Below, in pieces: positions 8,853 through 16,767 of a stretch of DNA of 64,000 nucleotides. The notes beneath the pieces are model-generated. The model did no database searches, was not told the origin of the DNA, and saw only the letters and a list, made by a program, of their open reading frames with translations. Position numbers and translations under genes: made by a program. This DNA is from Corynebacterium minutissimum (lineage in GTDB: Bacteria > Actinomycetota > Actinomycetes > Mycobacteriales > Mycobacteriaceae). The stretch lies in NCBI RefSeq assembly GCF_000805675.1, contig NZ_JSEF01000006.1, positions 186,001-250,000 of the forward strand. The letters are read 5' to 3'. Position 1 is the first letter of the stretch. Every line of letters starts with the position of its first letter.

Positions 8853-8877
8853 GTTAAGCGAATGGCTATTAGTTAAC
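8853..8877. promoter_or_regulatory. Inverted repeat upstream of the thiolase operon
   Basis: GTTAA and TTAAC arms separated by 15 bases lie 15 bases before the thiolase start. The inner TGGCTATTAGTT also occurs near 500. The position suits a promoter-operator, possibly for the TetR regulator at 2088, but no match to that gene's own candidate operator is convincing. Confidence 0.25.
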
Positions 8878-8963
8878 TCAGTATCCTAGGTCACTTTTTC
8901 TCACCGCGCAATGGTCCGTCACGTCTGGGGCGCGGGTGCACCCAACCGCCTAGTTGTTTACAG

Positions 8964-8976
8964 ATTGTTGAACAAC
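8964..8976. promoter_or_regulatory. Palindromic operator-like site shared with the pxpA promoter
   Basis: ATTGTTGAACAAC lies 55 bases before the NRAMP gene. The same palindrome, complete as ATTGTTGAACAAT, lies 20 bases before pxpA at 21512-21524. TTGTTnAACAA symmetry is suited to a GntR-family dimer, and a GntR gene lies within the pxp operon. Confidence 0.5.
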
Positions 8977-9030
8977 CCTTATGCTTTGACCATTCAATAA
9001 TGCGACCTGCGTCACGAAAGGTTCTCTCCA

Positions 9031-10281
9031 GTGAGCTCTGAATCAACCACCCCCTCCGCAGTTCCGGCCTCTGACCAGACACCTCAGCAGGCTCAACCGC
9101 CCAAGGGCATCGGCGCCATGGCCGGTGCCATGTTCCTCATGGCCACCTCGGCCATTGGCCCGGGCTTTTTGACCCAGACCTCGGTCTTTACCGTCCAGAT
9201 GGGCGCGGCCTTCGCCTTCGCCATTGCGTTGTCGATCATCGTGGACATCGCCATCCAGCTCAACGTTTGGCGCGTGTTGGCCGTCTCCGGCATGCGCGCC
9301 AACGAGCTGGGCAACACCGTTCTTCCCGGCTTGGGCTGGTTCCTCGCCGTGCTTGTCTTCATCGGCGGCATGGTCTTCAATATCGGTAACATCGCCGGTT
9401 CGGGACTGGGCCTCAATGCCATGATCGGCATCGAGGCGCGCTGGGGCGGCGTCATCGCTGCGGCGATCGCAGTCTTTATCTTCTTGTCTAAGCGCGCCGG
9501 CGTGGCCCTAGACCGCATCGTCGCGGCCCTCGGCGCGGTGATGATTCTGCTCATGCTCTACGTAGCCATCGTGTCCCAGCCCCCGGTAGGTGAGGCCCTG
9601 AAGAACACCGTCATGCCAGAGAACATCGACTTCTTTGTCATCACCACTCTCATCGGCGGCACGGTGGGCGGCTACATCACCTTTGCCGGCGCGCACCGCC
9701 TCATCGATTCTGGCCTCTCGGGCCCAGAGAACGTTGGCGCCATTACCAAGACGTCCGTGCTCGGCATCATCGTTACCGGCATCATGCGCGTGCTGCTCTT
9801 CCTCGCGGTCTTGGGCGTTGTCGCCACGGGCGTGGCCCTGTCCGAGGACAACACGGCCGCCGATGCCTTCCGCCACGCTGCCGGCGAGTTCGGCCTCCGC
9901 GCCTTCGGTGTCGTCCTCTTCGCCGCCGGTCTGTCCTCCGTAATCGGTGCCTCCTATACCTCGATTACCTTCGTGACCACACAGAAGACCAGCCCGCGCA
10001 CCCGCAACTTCCTCACTGTCGGTTTCATCGTGGTATGCACGATCCTCTTCGTGATTCTCAACTCCGCCCCGCAGAAGCTGCTCATCTTCGCCGGCGCCTT
10101 CAACGGCATCATCCTGCCCATCGCCTTCGCTATGGTCATGTGGGTAGCCTTCCGCCGCCATGACCTGACCCACGGCGTCAAGCAGCCGATGTGGCTGCTC
10201 ATCGCCGGTGTGCTGGCCCTGGGACTGGAAATTATTATCGGCGTCAAGTCTATTTCTGGAATCGTTGAACTATGGGCATAA
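9031..10281 (+). CDS. NRAMP-family transporter (YcsG-like)
   Basis: A 416-residue integral membrane protein with about 11 hydrophobic segments after a 30-residue polar N-terminus. SAIGPGFLTQT (about residues 41-51) is the NRAMP TM1 region, but the metal-binding DPGN motif of true Mn/Fe carriers is replaced by GPGF, so divalent metal may not be the substrate. It starts at GTG 9031 after GAAAGG. In Bacillus the equivalent gene ycsG sits beside ycsI and the pxp genes. The context suggests uptake of 5-oxoproline or a related compound; that is inference. It overlaps the next gene. Confidence 0.8.
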   Translation: MSSESTTPSAVPASDQTPQQAQPPKGIGAMAGAMFLMATSAIGPGFLTQTSVFTVQMGAAFAFAIALSIIVDIAIQLNVWRVLAVSGMRANELGNTVLPGLGWFLAVLVFIGGMVFNIGNIAGSGLGLNAMIGIEARWGGVIAAAIAVFIFLSKRAGVALDRIVAALGAVMILLMLYVAIVSQPPVGEALKNTVMPENIDFFVITTLIGGTVGGYITFAGAHRLIDSGLSGPENVGAITKTSVLGIIVTGIMRVLLFLAVLGVVATGVALSEDNTAADAFRHAAGEFGLRAFGVVLFAAGLSSVIGASYTSITFVTTQKTSPRTRNFLTVGFIVVCTILFVILNSAPQKLLIFAGAFNGIILPIAFAMVMWVAFRRHDLTHGVKQPMWLLIAGVLALGLEIIIGVKSISGIVELWA

Positions 10282-11051
10282 TGCACAGCCCGGCCGAGGT
10301 TCGCTCTTTCGCCCGCTCGCACGATATGACCACCACCGCTGGTCACGCTCGCGGATTTATGCAGGCCAACCTCATCGCCCTGCCGCGCGAGTACGCCTTC
10401 GACTTCCTTCTCTTTGCCCAGCGAAACCCCAAGCCATGCCCCATCGTCGGCGTGCTCGAGGCAGGGGAGTTCACGTCCGACCTCATCCCTGGCGGGGACA
10501 TCCGCACCGACATCCCCGCCTACAACATCTACGAAGACGGCCAGCTTACGCACACGCTTAACGACGCCACGCCTTTCTACTCCCCCGACACCGTCTCCTT
10601 CCTCATCGGTTGTTCGTTTACCTTTGAGAACGCCCTTCTGGAGAACGGCATCTCCATCGCTCACATCGACCAAGGCCGAAACGTGCCGATGTATCGCACT
10701 TCCATCGCCACCACCCCAGCCGGGGTCTTCTCCGGTCCCATGGTCGTATCGATGCGCCCCATTCCCGCGAACCAGGTCTCCGACGCCGTGCGCATCACCT
10801 CCCGCTACCCGGCCGTCCACGGTGCCCCGGTGCACGTCGGCGACCCGGCAGCCATCGGCATCGAGGACCTGTCTCAGCCTGATTTCGGCGAGGCCATCGA
10901 CACCCCCGAGGGCACCATCCCCGTCTTTTGGGCCTGTGGCGTGACCCCGCAGGCCATTGTCATGAACTCGCGGCCCAGCCTCGCCATCACACATGCGCCC
11001 GGCAAGATGCTTGTTACCGACATCCCGGACCGCGACTACCTCATCCCCTAA
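10272..11051 (+). CDS. DUF1445 protein, putative hydro-lyase / D-glutamate cyclase-like (YcsI)
   Basis: A 259-residue DUF1445 protein (ATG 10281, overlapping the upstream stop as TAATG, gives 256). Family marks are LIALPREYAFDFLLFAQRNP (about 36-55), NIYEDG, DTVSFLIGCSFTFENALLENG (about 108-128) and VFWACGVTPQ near 217. DUF1445 proteins include YcsI; the human relative DGLUCY converts D-glutamate to 5-oxo-D-proline. That activity suits the adjacent 5-oxoprolinase genes. It is translated with the NRAMP gene and is the last gene before the inserted segment starting shortly after 11051. Confidence 0.8.
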   Translation: MGIMHSPAEVRSFARSHDMTTTAGHARGFMQANLIALPREYAFDFLLFAQRNPKPCPIVGVLEAGEFTSDLIPGGDIRTDIPAYNIYEDGQLTHTLNDATPFYSPDTVSFLIGCSFTFENALLENGISIAHIDQGRNVPMYRTSIATTPAGVFSGPMVVSMRPIPANQVSDAVRITSRYPAVHGAPVHVGDPAAIGIEDLSQPDFGEAIDTPEGTIPVFWACGVTPQAIVMNSRPSLAITHAPGKMLVTDIPDRDYLIP

Positions 11052-11066
11052 ACTCCGCCCATTCGG

Positions 11067-11912
11067 GTGGTGGGCGAAAGGGCCAGGCGGCCCCGACACT
11101 GTGGTCCCCTCGGTTTAGTCCCCCGCGAAAATCGCAGGTTAAAGATATGCTCTGATGCTCTTATTGGTGCAAGAATCAAGACCATCTTCGATGATGAGCA
11201 CGGGCTTTATGGTGCTAAACGCATCGCTGCAAGCCTCAACGACGATATGGACTTCGGCCCGATAAATCACAAGAAGGTTGCACGCATCATGAAATCCATG
11301 GGGCTAAAAGGCTTTACCAAACGGCGTCGATGCATCACCACTAGGCGCAAGCCTGGTCACCGAGTCATGCCAGATCTAGTAGGCCGCAAATTCACCGCTG
11401 ACAGGCCGAACCACGTCTATGTAGGCGACATCACCTACCTGCCGTGTAAGGGCGGCAAGAACATGTACCTTGCCACGGTCATTGACGCCTATTCACGCAA
11501 GCTCGTTGGTCATGCGCTAGCCGATAACATGCGGGTATCTCTGGTAATCGAGGCTTTGTCTCATGCCAGCAAAGTCCGCGGAAGCCTTGACGGGGCAATT
11601 TTCCATTCTGATCATGGCAGTGTGTACACCTCACAGGCTTTTCAAGACCACTGCGCCCAACTTGGTGTGCGCCAATCCATGGGCGCGGTGGGAACTAGCG
11701 CCGATAATGCCCTAGCAGAGTCATTTAACGCCACCTTAAAACGTGAAGTGCTACGTGATCGGAAAGTCTTTGACAATCCAATCAGCTGTCGCCAAGAAGT
11801 CTTCCGGTGGTGCATGCGCTACAACACCCGCAGACGGCACTCCTGGTGCAACTTTCTAGCCCCCAATGACTTCGAAGCACTCACATCAGCTACACTGACC
11901 CAAGCAGCATAG
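11067..11912 (+). pseudogene. IS3-family transposase OrfB, 5'-truncated
   Basis: From about 11137 the frame encodes an IS3/IS150-type OrfB: HTH_21-like LYGAKRIAASL, then the rve/DDE core with VGDITYLP (first Asp), HSDHGSVYTS (second Asp) and NALAESFNATLKREVL (Glu), ending LTQAA. The first 25 or so residues of the open frame are not transposase-like, and there is no OrfA upstream. The element therefore lost its left part, including the OrfA frame. The frame itself is intact to the right end at 11945. Confidence 0.75.
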
Positions 11913-11945
11913 CTAACCCCCGACGTGTCTACTTTCCGGGGGTCA
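11100..11945 (+). mobile_element. Partial IS3-family element, left end missing
   Basis: The right terminus reads, on the minus strand, TGACCCCCGGAAAGTAGACA, beginning with the TG expected of IS3 elements, and ends at 11945. No matching inverted terminus was found to the left; the left boundary is only approximate, somewhere between the stop at 11051 and about 11137. The element lies at the junction between the DUF1445 gene and the bacteriocin segment, so it probably marks the recombination or deletion that joined them. Confidence 0.6.
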
Positions 11946-11950
11946 GGCCC

Positions 11951-12049
11951 GTGCTCGACAACCCCAGCGGACTCAACGCCCACGCCAGCGTCGCGGACCA
12001 TGCGGCCGGGTACCGGAAGGTGGCCAAGGCCGCGGGCATCGCGATTTAA
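11951..12049 (+). pseudogene. 3' remnant of an unknown gene
   Basis: Directly after the IS right end, an open frame reads VLDNPSGLNAHASVADHAA and ends GYRKVAKAAGIAI before a TAA at 12047-12049. Composition and codon bias are those of a real protein C-terminus, but there is no room for the rest of the gene. Its stop overlaps the stop of the convergent ABC ATPase gene, which suggests the two were native neighbours before the IS-linked deletion. I do not recognise the parent family. Confidence 0.45.
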
Positions 12050-12780
12050 TCCCGCGCAGAGCCGGAGACTGTGACCTGGCGATCATTGATGCGCAAGGTG
12101 CTGTCAGCGGCAGCAATAACTGCGGCATCGTGCGTGGCGGCCAGAACGAGTGCGCCCCCGTCCGCAGCTCGCCGCAGGAGCGCGATAACTTGGTCGCGGT
12201 TAGTGGGGTCGAGGGAGGCGGTCGGCTCGTCAGCGAACACATAAGCCGCGCCGCGGAGCAGGGCTCGGGCGATCGCCAGCCGCTGCTGCTCGCCTCCGCT
12301 GAGAATAGCTGCCGGCCCGTCGAAGGGGACATCAAGACCGACTTCGCCGAGGGAGTGCAGCAATTCTTCTTTGGAGTATTGCTTCCTGGATAGCCCGAGG
12401 GTGAGGTTATCTTCGCAGCTTAGTTCGGGAATGATTCCGTGGTCTTGGTGGATTATCGCTGCGCGTTCTCGCCAGAACCTCCGCCTCCGCTTCATCCTCC
12501 ACGCGGAGGCATTCTCACCGTCTATCCGGAGGAGGCCGTCCGCCGGCGGCAGGAGCCCGGCCAAGGTGTTGAGCAGCAAAGTCTTTCCGGAACCGCTGGC
12601 TCCACAGATGGCGACAAAGCCTGGCCCGGGTAGGGAAAACGTTGCATTTTCCACGAGGGACTTCTTCACCATCCGCGTGCTGCGCCCCACAGAAAAAGTC
12701 GACTCCGCGGCGAGACAGAGATGAGAGGTGGAAATCTCCGGCGGCAGAGTGGGGGACTGATTGGGGCTAGCCAATGACAT
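12046..12780 (-). CDS. ABC transporter ATP-binding protein of a lactococcin-972-type bacteriocin locus
   Basis: A 244-residue ATPase. I chose ATG 12780 because TAGGAG lies six bases upstream; it overlaps the permease stop by 14 bases. Motifs are Walker A GASGSGKT (60-67), Q-loop in IIHQDHG, signature LSGGEQQRLAIARA, Walker B VFADEPTASLDP and the H-loop ATHD. It belongs to the LolD/MacB-like exporter class. Together with the 668-residue permease it would form the exporter or self-immunity transporter found beside lactococcin-972-family bacteriocins. Confidence 0.85.
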   Translation of the reverse strand: MSLASPNQSPTLPPEISTSHLCLAAESTFSVGRSTRMVKKSLVENATFSLPGPGFVAICGASGSGKTLLLNTLAGLLPPADGLLRIDGENASAWRMKRRRRFWRERAAIIHQDHGIIPELSCEDNLTLGLSRKQYSKEELLHSLGEVGLDVPFDGPAAILSGGEQQRLAIARALLRGAAYVFADEPTASLDPTNRDQVIALLRRAADGGALVLAATHDAAVIAAADSTLRINDRQVTVSGSARD

Positions 12781-14773
12781 TGTGACTCCTAGGGGAGGCG
12801 GACATGTGCTGAGAAATACTGAGACGGACAAAACCGAGGTAGACGATTAAGACAAGGCAGCTTAGCGCGGTGAAGGTGTAGAGGAACGGGTTGGGAAGCA
12901 GTAGCGGAGCCAGGACGGACAATATGACGACAACTGTCAGGCTGACCAGTTGGCTTTTGAATAGTCGCCACATCGTTTTGTCCGGTGATTGCCCAGCGCT
13001 GTGGAGGAGTACCAGGAGGCGACGGTGAACTCGGAGCTGGATGCGCGCCTGGACTATCAAGGCCGCAAGCGTGGCGAGCAAAGCTCCGAGGACGCTCAGG
13101 ATACTCAGCCAGAACAGCGCCGTGCTGGCTACTAGTTCGGCCAGACCGCGATCGGCGGCGTGTACCGGGTACACGTAGCCTTCGAGGCCGGCAGCGGTAA
13201 GTTCTGGACCCAGTTCCGAGAAATCCGCGAAGAGCAAATTTTTACTCGAAGCTGTGGAGCTTAGGAAGTCTGCGTCGAAGCCGGATAGATCGTCCGTTTC
13301 AAGCACGTAAAAACAATCGCCGGGAACCAGTTCCCCCGACATTGTTCCACTAATGAATCCGACCGCATGATCGGCACTGACCGGACCAATTTGCGCAGAC
13401 TTAAGGAGCAGGTCGCCGGATTCCTGAGCCCACAGATCCACGGAAGCTGCGAAATGCTCTTGGGCTGCGGAATAGTCGACCGAGTGGTTGTCGTCTCCGG
13501 GACGGAACTGATAATCCTGCAGATCGTGCCATTGGCGGTTAGCAAGTGCCACGGGGCAGGAGTCCGGCACACCGGTACCTTCTTTCGGCAAAGTATGGCT
13601 GAGGACAGCCCCGTGCTCCCGTTCCCAGCTGAGCGCGAAGTCGCGGAAGTTCTGCTGCACACTGGGCGGCAAGAGCTCGCCTCCTTCCGCGCGGCCAGCA
13701 GGGCCGTCGAAGTTGGCTGAAAAATGCAAGGCTCCAAACTCCGCGAGAGATTTCCAGGTCTGCTGGGCCTCGGATTCCTGCTGGTAGGAGCGGAGCGCAG
13801 CCGCTGAGCTAAGACCCGCTGCTACAAAGGTCACGCAGGTAAAGACCGAAATTACTTTCAGCGCTTTTCCCGCCGCCTTCTCTGCGGGGGCACGCTGCCC
13901 CAGCAGCGCTACTGCGCGGCGCAACAATGGGGCGGTGACGGCTACGGCCAAACCGGTGGTAGCCAGGGCCAAGCCTATCCCGGCGGCGTAGAACCTGAGG
14001 AACAGGAGAGCAAAAGAATAGCTTCCTTGGCGGGCGAGGAATGTACTCGCAAGGCCAATGAGAACTAGGTGCGGGAGGATGACAAAGGCCCATTGCCGCC
14101 AATTGCCTTTTTGACTGCGGTGCCCTCCATTTATTGTGCGCAGCGCTGCCAATCTAAGACCGGAAACCCGAAGAACAAATACCAGGGCAAAAAGGGAAAC
14201 GACAAATAGAAACAGGATCGCCACCAACGCGGGCAGGCGGAATACGACCGATTGGATGAGGTGAAGGAACTGCGTCTTTTCGCTTAGCCTGAGCCCGTCA
14301 TTCCTGGCCGATTCGTAGAAGTGGTTCGCATTGCCACCCGTTGCTTTGGGAACCAAGACGTAGTCACCGTGGTAATCCAGCGACCCAAGCTCACTGGACG
14401 CTTGGCTCAAGGCATCCGGCCGGTTGAGCCGGGGAATGCGTTCCGGTGCTGGATAATTTTGCTCCAGCGGGATGAAAACCTCGTGGGAAGTCCCGCTTGC
14501 GTCATCGGTGCCAGTCAGCCGGTAGATGGAGTAGCCGTTCTGCTCGGCCAATGAAACCAGTGAGTTACGGATTACCGTCGGTGCGTAGTCTGACTCAAGT
14601 TCCTCCGCGAGTGAAGTCTTAGGCTCGACGTAGTCAAGACTAAAGGTTGATTCGACCCCTAAGGACAAGGGCTTGGTGGAGTCAACCAGGGCTGTCAGCA
14701 GCCACCCAGTAGTCGCGATGACTGCAGCAAGAAGTAGGCTCAAAAGCCCAAGTACTAGGGGTCGAATGCGCAT
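12767..14773 (-). CDS. Bacteriocin-associated integral membrane protein (ABC permease)
   Basis: A 668-residue protein with an N-terminal membrane helix (residues 5-28), three or four central helices (about 180-330), a large extracytoplasmic domain (about 335-545) and three C-terminal helices (about 550-655). This matches the 650-700-residue membrane partners of lactococcin-972 bacteriocins and is loosely FtsX/MacB-like. ATG 14773 lies 8 bases after the reconstructed stop of the bacteriocin gene, so the three genes formed one operon. The IS element at 14801-16106 now separates it from its promoter; expression may depend on read-through or an IS-borne promoter. Confidence 0.8.
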   Translation of the reverse strand: MRIRPLVLGLLSLLLAAVIATTGWLLTALVDSTKPLSLGVESTFSLDYVEPKTSLAEELESDYAPTVIRNSLVSLAEQNGYSIYRLTGTDDASGTSHEVFIPLEQNYPAPERIPRLNRPDALSQASSELGSLDYHGDYVLVPKATGGNANHFYESARNDGLRLSEKTQFLHLIQSVVFRLPALVAILFLFVVSLFALVFVLRVSGLRLAALRTINGGHRSQKGNWRQWAFVILPHLVLIGLASTFLARQGSYSFALLFLRFYAAGIGLALATTGLAVAVTAPLLRRAVALLGQRAPAEKAAGKALKVISVFTCVTFVAAGLSSAAALRSYQQESEAQQTWKSLAEFGALHFSANFDGPAGRAEGGELLPPSVQQNFRDFALSWEREHGAVLSHTLPKEGTGVPDSCPVALANRQWHDLQDYQFRPGDDNHSVDYSAAQEHFAASVDLWAQESGDLLLKSAQIGPVSADHAVGFISGTMSGELVPGDCFYVLETDDLSGFDADFLSSTASSKNLLFADFSELGPELTAAGLEGYVYPVHAADRGLAELVASTALFWLSILSVLGALLATLAALIVQARIQLRVHRRLLVLLHSAGQSPDKTMWRLFKSQLVSLTVVVILSVLAPLLLPNPFLYTFTALSCLVLIVYLGFVRLSISQHMSASPRSHNVIG

Positions 14774-14830
14774 GAGTTCTAGCAGAAGTTGTAGTAGTAG
14801 TGAAGCGTCCTGGGTTTAGTTCCGCTTCTT

Positions 14831-15741
14831 TTACGGCCCTGTGTTGATGGGCTGGGTGAGATAGTACTCGGTTTCTACTTCTTGTGGGGTGGCGTAGTCC
14901 AAAGCTTCATGAACCCGCTTAGTGTTCCACCAATGCACCCACCGCAAGGTGGCCAATTCGACTTCTCCGACCGACGTCCACGGACCCTGGGCATGAATCA
15001 GTTCCGCCTTGTAGAAACCGTTGACTGTTTCGGCTAGAGCATTGTCATAAGAATCGCCGACTGTTCCCCACACTCGGACGGATTCCTGACTCAGCTAGCG
15101 CAGTGGAATACTTCAGTGACACATACTGGCTGCCCCGATCGCTGTGGTGAATTAGCTGGTTTCCATGGATTCGCCCTGCAGTCGTTAACGCATGCTCCAA
15201 AGCCTCCATCGGCAGCGCATCGGTACGCATCGTCGAGCGTGTAGCAACACCAACAATTTTTCGGCTGAAGACATCCACGACAAACGCGGTGTAGGCGAAT
15301 CCTGACAGGGCGCGAACGTAGGTAATGTCGGCAACCCACAACCTGCCTGGTGCCTGCGCACAGAAGTTTCGGCGCACAAGGTCTGGGCGATGATCCGGTG
15401 CCTTCGGGCTAATCGTTGTTACTGGGGTTCGCCCACGTCTGCGGCCAGAAACGCCTGCGAGTTTCATCAGTCGGGCGGTCTTGTCGCGGCCGATATGAAA
15501 ACCTTCACGGTTCATCGCGTGCCACATTTTGCGGATACCGTAGACCGAGAAATTCTCCGCATGCACACGCTGTATCTCTGGGATGAGAAGGCTATCGCTT
15601 AAGGCCCTTGCGCTGGGAACACGGGTGGTGGCTTTGCGGTAGCCGCGTGAAGTAATGAATCCACGATCTGCTTGTTTAAGGACTCGGCAGATGGCCACGG
15701 GCTCCAAACTGATCTTTATACGCGTCGATGTAGGAGATCAT
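14831..15741 (-). pseudogene. IS3-family transposase OrfB, frameshifted
   Basis: The frame opens with ATG 15741 (MISYIDAYKDQFG), which overlaps the OrfA stop as ATGA, but leaves frame near 15707 where a few bases seem deleted relative to the usual FGVEPIC. It continues as EPVAICRVLKQADRGFITSRGY with HTH_21 and rve core (VADITYVRA, HHSDRGSQYVS). A second shift lies at about 15067-15070, where an extra G in a G-run breaks SVGTVGDSYDNALAE. The last part (14831-15073) holds the catalytic Glu and ends QPINTGP. The transposase cannot be made as one chain without frameshifting. Confidence 0.8.
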
Positions 15742-16057
15742 TTGGTCGTGGGTCGGTCGAGTTCCGCTGCGAAAAAGCCGAAGCTGTCTTAAGAATCCCG
15801 TTTGCTCGTTTCAGCTCACGGTTTTGCGGCACAGACGCCCCAAGCTATTCTTCCATTGTTTCGCCGCCTGAAGCGTCAGAGTCATCGCGTACTGAAGCGC
15901 TGTCACGGTACCAAGCCCGCAACGAGTGGTGAGATACTCCAAGGAGCTCGCCGACCTTCGTGTAGGAGCGTTGCAGTGAGCAAGACTCCAAGCAAACCAA
16001 ATCGATGATCTGGTAGAAAGCCTTCTCCTTGAACTCGACGGGATACTTTCTAGGCAT
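15738..16057 (-). pseudogene. IS3-family OrfA, interrupted by an in-frame stop
   Basis: ATG 16057 begins MPRKYPVEFKEKAFYQIIDL, the helix-turn-helix part of an IS3 OrfA (GELLGVSHHSLRAWYR). A TAG at 15845-15847 interrupts it after ETMEE. The same frame then continues with NRELKRANGILKTASAFFAA, the leucine-zipper and tail normal for OrfA, up to 15738. One nonsense change therefore inactivates it. Confidence 0.8.
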
Positions 16058-16103
16058 AGTTCAATCCTTCCTTAGCTGAGGTAGGAACTAAACCCAGGAC
16101 GCT

Positions 16104-16516
16104 TCAGTAGCTGTCCTTAGTGCCCGGAAAATTCGTTGCCCAAAGCTCGGCGATCGACTTCTGGCCGCCGCGGGTGTTGATGCTTCGTTGCGTTCTGCCG
16201 TTGACGGTCACAGTCGAAGTATGGCACCGATTCACGGTGAAATAAGAACGCGCCTTAGCGTTCCAGAATCCGTACTCCCAGGTACCGCCACCTGCAGGGT
16301 AGCGAACTTTCCGGCCGGCAGATGCCCAGTAGGTTGTGAAGGCGGGTGCTGCCTCGCCGAGTAGCTCGGCCATCACACCGGAAGCAAAGCCTCCCTTGGC
16401 GCCGTGGTCTTGGAATTCTTCTGCGGAAGCAACGGCTGAGTTAGATACGGAAACGCTCAGAGCAGAGGCAATCAGCAGCGCTGCAAACTGCCGAGTGCGC
16501 TTTTTTGGGGGGTCAT
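16104..16516 (-). pseudogene. Lactococcin-972-family bacteriocin gene, frameshifted and IS-truncated
   Basis: The secreted peptide has the family pattern: GGGTWEYGFWNAKARSYF, then SSTV-like HTSTVTVNGRTQRS and WATNFPGTKDSY. AAGGAG precedes ATG 16516, which enters a C6-A6 run (16501-16512). With one extra base there the frame would give a clean Sec signal peptide (KKRTRQFAALLIASALSVSV, cleavage near SAVASA). As written the ATG frame stops after 14 codons. At the other end the IS inserted after TAC 16107-16109. Joining the flanks restores DSYYYNFC before a stop, like the FYYNFW end of lactococcin 972. The peptide now lacks those last aromatic residues. Confidence 0.8.
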
Positions 16517-16561
16517 AACAGTCTCCTTTGAGAGAGGAAATGAGGCGGGATTCCCTTCAGT

Positions 16562-16741
16562 TTGGTCCCCTTAGTTTGGTCCCTTGTCGCTGTAAAGGGA
16601 CCACGTGGAGGCCAAAAATCCGGAATACATGGTCCCTTTTCGCTGCAAAGGGACCAGAGTAAAGGGACCTTTTGGAAATGCTGTGCGACGGCAAGCGACG
16701 GCAAGCGGCGGGACGCAACGGGACGCAACGCGAAGCAACGG
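16562..16741. repeat. GGTCCC hairpins and short direct repeats upstream of the bacteriocin gene
   Basis: The 250-base gap between the bacteriocin start and the GntR gene carries two similar hairpins, GGTCCCTT...AAGGGACC, at 16578-16602 and 16631-16655. Further GGTCCC or GGGACC copies lie at 16564 and 16662. It then has tandem units GCGACGGCAA (twice) and GGGACGCAAC (twice with variants) at about 16685-16741. No gene is seen. The function is unknown; it may be the bacteriocin promoter-leader region. Confidence 0.5.
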
Positions 16742-16767
16742 GACGGCTGATATGGCCTGCGACGAGG

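Larger units (their letters stand above)
14801..16106 (-). mobile_element. IS3-family insertion sequence, complete ends
   Basis: A 1306-bp element bounded by 23-bp perfect inverted repeats (14801-14823, TGAAGCGTCCTGGGTTTAGT..., and 16084-16106). A 4-bp target duplication GTAG is present at 14797-14800 and 16107-16110. It encodes OrfA and OrfB on the minus strand, both damaged. It inserted into the last codons of the bacteriocin gene; the element's own TGA now ends that gene. Confidence 0.9.
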
